64,000 nucleotides of DNA from Apostichopus japonicus (taxonomy: Eukaryota; Echinodermata; Holothuroidea; Aspidochirotida; Stichopodidae), in NCBI RefSeq assembly GCF_037975245.1, contig NC_092574.1, forward strand, positions 25,317,213-25,381,212. Direction: 5' to 3'. The first letter of the stretch is position 1, and every line of letters begins with the position of its first letter. The position numbers and the translations under genes were made by a program. Below are positions 42,101 to 54,100 of this stretch, piece after piece. Under the pieces are notes generated by a model, which saw only the letters and a list, made by a program, of their open reading frames with translations, was not told where the DNA came from and searched no databases.

Positions 42101-45100
42101 CCCCAACCTCTAGGCCAATCACCACATACGTAATATTGACTGCATTATTGCGAGTGACTTCAATACGCTTTTCAGCTGAGTATTCATTGGGATTTCCTTC
42201 TGAGCAAATCTTTTCTGTAGTATGCAAGAATACACGGACCTGTAAAAAAATGGAATGCATTAAGCAATTTTTGAACACTATAAGTAAAAAAAAGGCATAT
42301 GACATTGACCTGTTTACACACGTTTTCCAAGAATAACATTAATTTCATTACTGAAATTATCAATTATAGATTTGAACTGTTACTTCAAACCATTGAAATT
42401 TACCTGCTGATCATGCGGAGAGTAATTAAAGATGGTGGCAACAATTTCAACTTGTTCCTTGCGGATAACAGAATATGGCGTGTGAAGTTGGATCAACAAC
42501 TCTTTTCTGACCAAGATCTCCAAAGGTCTGGCTACACACATGGCATACTGCTCTGAGAGACCCACTGCACTAATATACCATGCGCTTATGCTGCTCGGTA
42601 TGGTAAATTGTTGCCGAGCAAATCCGTTATCACTACAGACAGGAGAAACTTGAAAAGTGAGTAGCATGGATTTTCAGGATGGGATTATGCAGTATAGAGA
42701 TGTAAATTCATTATCTATTGAGATCCCTTTGTAGTTCAATAGCTACATCATTATTCAAACTAGAAAGTCAATTGGTTAGTAATTCCTTGCCACATCATGT
42801 GGTATGAAAACTTTCTTCAGTAGCATTGGAATTATATTTTTAATTATTGACCATTATGACTTATCAGCAAGATACTTGCAATAATGCAGAGCCACCTATT
42901 AAGCAAGTATTAGGTTCACCCAATCAATACTTTTATAGTTATTGATTAATAAGGCGTTCAGTATATGGCCTCTGTTGACCTAAAATGGCATTTGACCACC
43001 ACCAATTTCCAGAGTGCTAATGTGCTGACCAAAGACGATCTACCTATTAAGTAATCAGTGAAACTAAGCTGACCTTTCTGAGTTATTGTGCTAACAGTTT
43101 TCAGACTGTGACCTCTGTTGATTTCAATGACTACTAAATGCAAAGCATGAAGTTTCTTGTAGCATTTCTTCTGTTATTGTTATTTACAATGTATTCAGAC
43201 TTTGTTCTGTGTTGACCTCACATGTATTCGCAATCCACCAATTCCATTAAGCCGTTTGTACATACTAAGGTGTACTAACATTTCTTCAGACAGTGACCTC
43301 AAATGGCAGTTACCTTCACCAATTTCAATAGGTGTTTTCTCAATAATGGTGATCTACATACCAAGTATGAATTTAAACCAAGATGAACTTTTGAGTTATG
43401 TTTTCAAAGGTTTCAGACTCACTTTACACTATTTTGATCCTAAAAGAACTTCACAGAAAAGAATATGTTTCATATCCACAATAAGGTGCATCCACATATC
43501 AAATATGAAGTTCACCTAGCACATTTTGTATTTATTAATGATGTTTACAAGCCAATTCTTAACACACACACATCATTACCATTGCAAAGATTCCTTCTGC
43601 TGCCTCCGGTATCCAAAGCTCATACATTATGTTTTGGAGCAATGTGCCAATACAACGCACAAATATTTTCACTTCACTACAACTTTATTTGCATTGTTGC
43701 AAAATATGTACAACCATAGCAGCTCACATTTGTTTACATAAGGCCTGTGATAGCAAACTTGTATCGAGGTCACTGAGCACAGTTGCATTTTCAACTTATC
43801 TGGAAAATATATTTCTCAAATGAAATATCAACATGAAGGAAATCAACGTTTTAGCCACAAGCTGATCTGGAAAATACCTCAACAGTGTAAATGATGATCA
43901 AAGGATTTGTCACTGCCCCTTACCCGATTTCAACTTCCTCAAAAAGCCAAGTTTCCCTGAAATCTGATCTGAATGCAACATCTTCTGGTCTATCTTCGAT
44001 GCGATCAGGATTATCGAATGGATTACCTACACCAGAGTTCCACCTGTCATTGCGTGCCTCCTCTGCTCCTCGACAGCAAATCATGAAGATAGCTATCAGC
44101 TCTTCCACTCTCTCATCTGTGATACCATCCTCCTGATATTTACGTCTGAGTAAGTTCACAAAACGATTACTTCTTTCTGCACAGCTCATGTCAGCAACTA
44201 AAAGCTTCTGACCTCGCGAACAAGCAAAGTACTGCCGGTCATCATGTCTATGTGAAGCAACTGTATGTAGAGTATGTATCAGTATGCTATTTTTGGTCTA
44301 GAATTCTCATTGTAAATCTGCCCATGAATTCCTTCTCTACTAGTTCCTTTTTAAAACCAAAATCCTTGAGAAATGTTTAGCTATGTTACATATATCAGCT
44401 GTACCCATGAGCCATGGTATTTTTTTCCAAATCTGCAGATACCAACTGGCCTCAATGCAATTATTGACTAAACATGTAAGTAGTGATGAAAACTGGATGC
44501 TGTATAACTTAAAACGAATAGTCACACCAACTGAAACTTTATTGGGACAGTCACGATGTTGAGTCAGTATCTCCAAGATATTAAGTGGATTTCAAGATAA
44601 TATGTGTGTACAGTTGTAAGGGTATCAAATACGGGTTACCATAGCAATGCAAACTAACAAAACTTTAAATCTCTCAAATTGCTAACTACAAATATGGTGC
44701 AAAAACTGATGTAGTTTAGTTAACTAGGCCTAAATCCCCACTTTCCAGTGTGTGGAAGAAGTTAAGTGAAGTCAGAATTTTGTTTACAGAACTAAGGACT
44801 AAACGGACTAAACTACAGCAGCAACACTCAATACTACTGATAAGCTTGTATTTAATGCTCAGTGCATCAGTTAAGACAGATATTTTGTGGGACATTTTAC
44901 ACCCAATCATGTTACTGTAACCGAAAGGACAATGAGTTTATAATCCTAGTCTCAAGCTCTCAATTGCACAGGTGAGTTTCAAAAAGAACAGTACATCATG
45001 AAATTACTATATGGGAGACTTAAGAGAGGTACTTCATGAATTACTTCAAGAGTGACTTTAGAGAAGTATATTGTAGCATCCTGTTATATTAGGATGCACC

Positions 45101-48100
45101 CTCTAGTTCAGATAATAAATAAACCACGTTGCATTTAAATCCATCTCGTTTCATTACCTCATTTGAAGTACCCAAAACGTTACACTGGCGACGAAGATAG
45201 GATATTTTTTGCGAGAAATAACGATATAGTAGTTCCATTCCGGTACCCAGGAACGTTAATACATGGCAGCAACGATTGGCGAGTTCAGAGAAGGACAGGA
45301 GGATGTTGAGTGTTACCTTGAACGCCTAGCATTATTCTTCCAGGCTAATAACATACGCGATGAGAGAGCCATGAATAAGTTCCTCACTGTAGTAGGTCCG
45401 GTAGAATATGCGTTGTTAAAATCGCCATCGTCACTGACGAAACCAGCCGAGAAGTCTTTAGTCGAGTTGACGGCCATGTTAAAGGATCACTTTCACCAAA
45501 ACCACTGACAATTGCAGAGAGGATTAAATTCCATAAGCGTGATCAACGCGATAGTGAAAATATTTCGGCCTTTTTGGTGGAAATTAAGAAGTTAGCAGCT
45601 ACTTCTGAATTTGGGAACTCTCTTGATGAAGCCCTATGGGATCGCCTTGTTTTTGGGATCAACGATCAGCAGATTCAAAGAAGATTGCTATCTGTGACAC
45701 GACTTACACTTCAAAAAGCGACTGAAATAGCCAACGCGATGGAGTTAGCCACCAAATAAACACTTGAAATCCAGGGTCAACCACTATTACGCCCTGCGAG
45801 TTAACAACCCAGGTTAATAAAATAAAGGTGGGATATGGGGAATTTCTTAGTCATAATAACAGTAGGATATCGGAAAACATGAGGGGTCAAGGACATTTTT
45901 ATCGTTGTGCAGACCCTAACTATCCCCCGGAGCAATGTCCTTTAAAGGAACAGTCCTGCTTCTACTGCAAAAAGGTGGGACATATCGTCACTGCCTGTCG
46001 TAAAAAGGCCAAAACAGAACGAAAGGCAAGCTCAAAGATCCACAAACCCGGTACGAACGGATTAAGATGATAACTGTAATAGTACCTGGAGCCTTATTGA
46101 CTTAGGCGTATCGGAAAATGTTCAAATTTACACCATAAATGTGTCAACCGGTGCAAAGAAAGACTCTGTATGTTGACCTGTATGCTGGCAATAAACCGCT
46201 TCGCATGGAATTAGACACAGGTGCTGCAGTATCCTTGAGGATTGGTATCGACGAAATTGTCAGGGGCATCCAGATAATACTGCGATTAAACTCCGTACAT
46301 AAAGTGGCGAGGGAATACCTGTCTTGGGGAAGTGGATGGAAAACATTACTTATCAGGGCCGTCCATATCAAGTACCTGCAAACATAGTCAAAGGGAAGCG
46401 CCCATCGCTACTTGGGAGGTAGTGGCTGCAGGACATTAAATTGGACTGGCATAGAATTTTTTCAGTGGAACGCAGCCAACCAGTCACAGTGCAAGGCTGA
46501 AAGACAAATACCCTACTGTGTTTGCAACTGACGGAAGACCGATTGGAGGGTACAAGGCTAACTTCCAAGTCATTGATGGCACCGTACCAAAGTTTTTCAA
46601 GCTGCGGTCTGCAACTTTTTCACTGGAAACCGAAGTGGAGGCAAAATTGAAGCCTCTTGTTAACAAACAAATAATCACAAAAGTCGACACAAGTGACTGG
46701 GAAACACCTATTGTTGTGGCACCCAAAGCGGATGGGGGAATGTCTTTGATTGGGGACTTTAACGTGACTGTGAACCGTGATATTGAGAATGCTCGGTGTA
46801 ACTTACTGACTTGTTTGCAACATAAGTGGAGGGGGGGGCAGGTGTTTACCAAATTAGATTTGACTCGGGCTTATCAGCAATTGGAGTTGGACGACCAGTC
46901 AAAGAAATTATGAAAGAAGTTATGAAATGGAAAATGTTTTCTTTATCATCGTATTCTGTACACTCGTAGCTTTTCAATGATACTCAATTTGTTTCAAACG
47001 AAGCTTGCATCCTCGATGAATAAACGATCAACAATTCGAGGGTAATACAAAAAAAAATAAAAACTGTTGTATTTTACGGTAATGTGGCGTGACGTCTGTC
47101 GAGGAACTCAGCTCACTTCCAAGACGCTCCATTTACATTCTTAAACGTCTGAGAACACACAACATAACACTGTTGCAGTGCTCCGTAGTTATTGAAATTT
47201 GGTGTTTGGAGTTTTGTTTTTACGTAAATTTATCTTGTAACTGTTAAATATGCCAAGCCAATGTGTGATATCAGGTTGCTCCAACACAAGTAAAGACGGA
47301 TTTCTACTGCAAGCTATTCCAAAAGATGACAGAAATCGTAGAATTTTAACACGACTCGTTCAAAACACTAAACATAAACAACTTTACGAGTGCCTTTAGG
47401 ACTGTACTGTTGCCAAACTACTTGTTATGACTATAGCCGAGGCCTTCTTGATGCAGCAAATGACGATTTTTTGGGGGTTACCTAATATTTTCACAAAACT
47501 TATGGCCAGTTGGTTTTAGAACAATCAATACTAGCTCTGCAAGTTTTCTTTTGTGGTAAAACTGGCGTTGTGTTGTGATTGTTGAATGATACAATTCCAC
47601 GGCCTAGCTTGTTATGCAACGTCTACTTGTTAGGTCTAGACCCCATGTTACCACTACCAGTACTACAGGGTTGCACTTGCACTGTAAAGAATGTCACATT
47701 TTCCTTGCACTGTAAGTAACAAAATTCTAGAAGCTTCGCTACGAAGTTAAGTAGCAGGATCATCGACATTCGAGATTCAAATCATATGATGGTCTTAATA
47801 CGGGAGTTTTGTTTATGCTCAACCAACCAGTTTCGGTTCAAGGTAGTCCAATCATTCTGCTCGGGGACATCGATCGGCAGCGACGCGTCTTTGCCATCGG
47901 GGTCGTTTGAAAATTCTTCTGCAAGGGGCCCAATTGCTAGGGAAAACACCCATATCTTCATCACCCTCGGAAACTATCTCCTCCTCTTTTTCCTCAAGAT
48001 AATAGTTTTCGTCAAAGCTTACGAATGTCCTGAGAGGTGAAGTCTTTTTGCCTCGGAATCGGAAGATTCGGGAGAAGGCATTTTCAATTGATGAGAAAAG

Positions 48101-51100
48101 TGTAGTGGTTACATGTAGTAAACTGTTAAATGCCGTATCGCTAAACAGCGGGCAGTCGGCTTTGGCTGAGATGGTTCCTTTAATGACGTCAGATGAACTG
48201 CGGTGGGCTGTTTTGTTTTTCTAAGAGTGGCAGCTCGAAAGGTCACTATGGAATACTTTGATAGCGAATTTCTGGCGTTTGAAGCCGTATTTACGGAAAG
48301 TTGTGCATGGTGGTGTTGTAGTCATGTAGATAAACCATTCCAAGAAATGAAAATTTTCCATTTCATAACCTCTTTAACCATTAATACCCATTTGGGTTTG
48401 TTTCAATTGAACAGGTTACCTTTGGGCGTATCGACAGCTCCAGGGATCTTTCAGGGTATCTTGGATCAGATCCTCCAAGGAATTAAAATTGTTGTGTGTT
48501 ACCTTGACGATATTTTAATATTCTTCCCCTCCATGACGCGTGATGAGCAAATCGTTGGTGAAGTTTAAAGTCGCTTAGAGAAATACCATATCAGGGTTAA
48601 ACCATCCAAATGTGAATGGTTTAAACCTTCTGTTGAGTATTTGGGGCATAAAGTGGATGGTGATGGCCTACATCTTACTGCTCAAAAGCTGGAAGCTATT
48701 AAAAATGCTCCTAGCCCAACCAACGCTTCAGAACCACAATCGTATTATCGGACTGTTAATTACCAAGGCTAATTTCTGCTTAATATGGCTACATGGTTAC
48801 ATCAATTAAATAAGTTATTGCGTAAAAACGTGTCTTGGAAGTAGACTGAAGCATGTGAAATTGCCTATGATCAAAGTAAGGAACAATTATTGCAAAGTCA
48901 ACTCTTAGTTCATTATGATGTTAACAAAGTGCCAAAACTGGCATGTGATACATTAGCCTATGGTATTGGCGCTGTAATTTCTCACACAATGCCAAATGGC
49001 GAAGAAAGACCAACTGCCTTTGCATCCCGTTCTCTGTCGCGTAGTGAGAAGAATTTTCCTCAAATTTAGCGGGGAACATTATCACTGATTTTCTGGGTTC
49101 GAAAATTTCACAATTTTATTTACGGTCGAATGTTTACTTTAGTAACTGACTAAAAACACCTCACAACGACGTTGAATCCAAAATAACCTATACCAACTTT
49201 GGCAGCAGCACGTATGCAAAGATGGGCTTTAATTCTATCTGCCTATACTTATAATGTTGAGTATCGTCCATCAGCGGACAATGGCAATGCGGATGCGTTG
49301 TCACTGTTACCGTGTAACCACAAGAGTCATGATACGTCGCATGAGGAGACCAATATCATTTCTCCCAGGTAAACGATCTTCCCATCACATCGACAGATAT
49401 TTGTGAGGCCACCAGAAAGGACCCTGTGTTATCAAGGGTTTATGACTATGTAGCAGTTGGGTGGCCCAGTCATGTTGAGGCTTAGGAACTTAAGTCATAC
49501 TTTTGTAAATGGAATGAACTATATATTGATGATGGTTGCCTCATATGGGGCTTAGAGTAATAATTCCTCCAGTGTGGAGACAGCAGTGGTTGGAAAGCCT
49601 ACATGAACAACATCTTAGTATGTGCAGCATAAAGGGGATGGCCTGTAGCTATCTGTGGTGGCCTAGTCTGGATGGCGCTATTGAGGGAGTTGTTAGGTCT
49701 TGTAAAATGTGCATGTCCATAAGCAAGGGACCCCTAGTAGACTCACTACAAACATGGGAATGGTCAGTTAGAGTCTGGCAGCGATTGTGTATTGACGTTG
49801 CTGGGCTGGATAGTCAACATCTGTTTAACTTAGTTGATACTTATTCCAAGTGGGTTGAAAAAATATCCATGTATCAAACAACCACTACAAAGACCATAGA
49901 GGTGTTTCGTAACTTACTTGCGTCCTACGGTCTCCCAGAGAAAATAGTGTCTAACAACGGACCACGGTTTACCCCTGAAGCATTCCGTAATGTCATGCTA
50001 AGTAATGGAATTAAACATCCTAGTGTTCCGCCATACCATCCTGCCTCGATTGGTGCTGCGTAACGTACTGTTCAAACCGCAAAGAGAGCTCTTTTCAAAT
50101 TTAAGCTTGATCATACCAAATCAGCCATTAGTGTTTCCCAAAAACTTGCAAATTTCTTGTTTCATGTCCTCATTCAACCACTGGACGTACCCGGCCGAGC
50201 TCATTCTAAAGAGATAGCCTAGAAACAGGTTATCTCTACTGAAAACAAACTTACAACAAGTTGTAAATGGAAGCACGAGAAACAACAGTTTTATTACGAT
50301 GAGAGGAGAGTTCAGGCGCACATTTGATATTGATGATTGTGTTAAGAGTCAAACACCACCAAAATCAAAAGGTCAAATCAGAAGGTCAGTTTGTTTAAAG
50401 TGTGATAACCCCTCCTGTGGAATGTTGTCAAATTCTTCGGCTACTTCAGAAACAAGAGAAATAGTCCACAGCAGACTAATACCTTTATTTCAGAGGTTCT
50501 TCCTATAAACCCTTAGCCCACTACAAACAGATCCATTGCACTACGCCGTTCCTCCTCATCTCATCTGCCTTCTTCTTGCCTAGAGGCAAATAAGGCCCCA
50601 ACAGAGCGTCTCCATTTATCTCGGTCGGCAGCTGCATTTCTCGCCTTATTCCAGGATCGCCAACCAGCCCTCTCTCTTTTTATCTACTGTCCTACGCCCT
50701 GTTGTTTTTGGTCGGCCTCTCTTTCTCCTGCCCTCTGGTGCCCAAGTCATACTGATGTTGCTGTCGTTGTTAGGGGTTTGTCGCAATATATGCCCAATGA
50801 ATTTCCATCTTCTTTTCTTAATTTCGATGCTTAGTGGTACCATTTTTGCTCTCTTTAGCATTTTCTGTGTGCTGACCCGTTCTTGCCATCTTATCCCTAG
50901 CACTCTCCTGATGCATTTGTAATGGAAAATATCGCTTTTCTTTTCATCCCCCTTATTCATTTTCCAGGTCTCGCATCCATATAGAAGGACCGGTAGTACC
51001 AGTGTTTTGTATAGCCTTACTTTTATTCTTCTACAGATGCTTTTGGATACCCAAATCTTTTGTAGACGTATTAGTGCACCCCTGGCTTTCCCAATTCTGT

Positions 51101-54100
51101 TGGCAATGTCTCCCATTCCGCTACCATCTTTTGTCATTGTCGCACCCAAGTTTACAAATCTGTCCACCTCTTGTAATTCTTTCTGACCAATCAAAATAGA
51201 TTCCTGGTTTCTAGTGTTTATCCGCATCTTGAAGGGTGACTTTAGAACAGTACATCATGAATTACTTGAAGGGTGACTTTAGATAAATACATCATGAATT
51301 ACTTGAAGCATGACTTTAGAGCAGTACATCATGAATTACTTGAAGTATGACTTGAGAGAAGTACATCATGAATTACTTGAAGCATGACTTGAGGAAAATG
51401 CATCATGAATTACTTTAAGGGTGATTTTAGAGCAGTACATCATGAATTTCATTGAAGGGTGACTTTAGATAAGTAAATCATGAATTACTTAAAGCAGGGT
51501 GACTTTAAAGCAGTACATCATGAATTACTTGCAGCCTGACTTTAAAGAAGTACATCATGAATTACTTGAAGGGTGACTTTAGAGAAATGCATCGTAAATT
51601 ACTTGAAGGGTGATTTTAGTGCAGTACATGATGAATTTCATTGAAGGATGACTTAAGAGCAGTACATCAAGAAGTTTACATGAAGGGGGACTTTAGTGAA
51701 GTACATTATGAATTAATTGAATGGTGACTTTAGGGTTGCACATGATGAATTTCATTGAAGGGTGACTTTAAAGCAGTTCATCATGAATTGAGGTGTCTTG
51801 AAGCACAAAATTAATATTGATGTGCTGGTTGAACAATAAAAAAAATGTTATGAGTCCAGGTTGTATTTTTTACCACATTCAATTTCTGAGAAACAAAGGA
51901 TTAACTTTATGATCTAGGCCTGTACGAAGGAGCTGATGTCATCATCAATTTGGACTTAAAGGAATATTCCCGATATTAACCACATGTATGTATGTATATG
52001 TGATCTGCCCGCAAGCAGGAACTCGCGAAAGAAGCCATGGAGGCTTGTAGACTCGCAAGCCGACCGAAGCCAATCTCTCGGCACACATCCATTTAACGTC
52101 CATGTCGGGAAGTTGTTATTTATTGAACAACACCATTGCCAGACGACACACATTGCTGTCGGCGGGGAATCGAACCGGGGATCTCATGACTGGGAGACGC
52201 CGGCGTTAACCACTAGGCTATACACTCCGCCTATACACTCCCATACATACATACATACATACATACATACATACATAGGCTATACATACATACCCATACA
52301 TAGGCTATACACTCCGCCAACATTTAAAGTTGATTATCAAAAAACCAAAATAGCATAGAAACATTACTAGTGCTAGCACTAGTGCACATAGTAATAATAG
52401 TTGTCTCTTCTTTGGAAGTATTTATTATGAACATCGACTAATCGATCCAGAAAAAAACAAACTGAAGGAAATCTTACGCTGTTCTTGTGTTGACATTCTG
52501 CGACGTTGATTTAAAGGGGTGGCACATCCATAAGCTGAAGAGAGAAAAACATAGTGCTTCAATTTTTGGTTTAATTTACAGTTTTAATTATACATTTTGA
52601 ACTTGTAATGTCTCCAAGTAACTCACACAATATTATATTTGAATCATATTACTTCATTTGACAGAAAGTCAATCAGCATGGATAACTAGCATTTGATTTT
52701 AAGATGTATTAATAAATACAAAAAAAAATGAACTTTGATTACCTTCTCCTCGGTCAATTTCCAAATTTGCATTTGACAGGACTACAATCCCAGCTTGCTG
52801 AAATTTAGAAAAGGAGGGTATTACAATCCTAATTATTGAAACTCAGTACGTTAATAATAAGAACGCCAACATGCTTAGCAATTCCTTGCCACATTTCACA
52901 AGGGAAGCTTTCTGCAATATTTATGTGGATGCACATACCACAAATGAAATTCTTTTAAGCTTTACTTAAGATACATCCTGTTAAGAAGCTATTAGAATGA
53001 GCTCTGCTCACTGCAAATGACCTCCACAGAAAGCAGTAGGCTTTTTGTTCTTAATATAATTTATCTCAAAGTCAGGTACAAAATACATCTTAAGTTTAAA
53101 TGTATTGTGTTAACCATACGTTCAGATTTGTATTTCTGACCTCGGACGACCTGTGGCATCTACCAGCAAGTATGAAGTTCATTCATGTAATAGCACCAAC
53201 TAACCATGAGTTTAAAATAAGCTTTGATTTTAATGTAGATCGTTTGGATCTCTGGTGATGTCAATTGACCTTTAACCTCTATGAAACATGGTTCTTGTAG
53301 TGACTAAAGTGGATCCACATACTAAATTTGCAATTCATCCATCTGCTGACATCATATGACCGTTGGCAACCACGAAAATTCTAGGTCTTTTTACATGCTA
53401 AGGTGGATCCACAAACCAAGTATGAAGTTGAACCACTATGTACTACACACACATATATGCCCTCACACAGGGAATAAACAAGTTATTATTAATACATAAT
53501 TTTAAAATTTAATACATAATTTTAGGATTTGATTTCCTGTTTGGCTATGTATTGTTGAAAATTTAACCCCTTCACAAACTAAATGAACAGAATTTGACTT
53601 CTTACAATATCACTAGGGGTTTTGTACTCCCAAAGCAGGGGCTAAATTGGAAGTATGAATTTCAACAAAGATGTATTGCTTGAGTTATAGTGTTTGCAAG
53701 GTTTTCAGACTTTGTCCTCTGTCTACCTAAAACGAACACAACAGAGAATAGGGTTCTGTATTCAATAAGACAGATCCGCAAACCAAATATGATGTTTGTC
53801 TGCCATGAACTTTGTGAGTTACCATCTTTAAAATCATGTATCACATGCACACTGATGCCATCACCTCCAACAAGGAATCAACAATAGAATATAATCACAA
53901 AGTAACAACTTACTAACATTTTATAAAGAGATCTACCAGAGTCCCACGTCTGACACATTTTTCAAAAGTGACCAACTAATCAACAACATAATCTTTAACT
54001 TGATATACCTTGAACACATCAGGAGAGTCCCTTCCTCCTCCTGGTCCACTACCAGTGTCATAGGTATCCATTGTTTGATACATCTGATGAAGTAATATAA

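Larger units (their letters stand above)
45072..50510 (+). mobile_element. Gypsy element 2 (mag-like), 3' end missing
   Basis: A short 113-bp LTR (45072-45184, TGTAGC...GTTACA) is followed by a TGGCGACGAAG primer-binding-type sequence (45186) and by gag, protease, RT, RNase H and integrase in the plus orientation, all broken. No 3' LTR was found before the LINE fragment at 50.5 kb. A THAP-type transposon interrupts the RT. It was inserted into the 37-bp minisatellite in intron 6. Confidence 0.88.

Noticed and set aside
46144-46852. Minus-strand ORFs over the gypsy pol region
   Set aside because: Shadows of the plus-strand protease and RT, which carry the family motifs.
52150-52232. Functional tRNA gene on the minus strand
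   Set aside because: Pol III boxes are present but the sequence continues into a SINE body shared with 62.8 kb and the stems do not form a normal tRNA.
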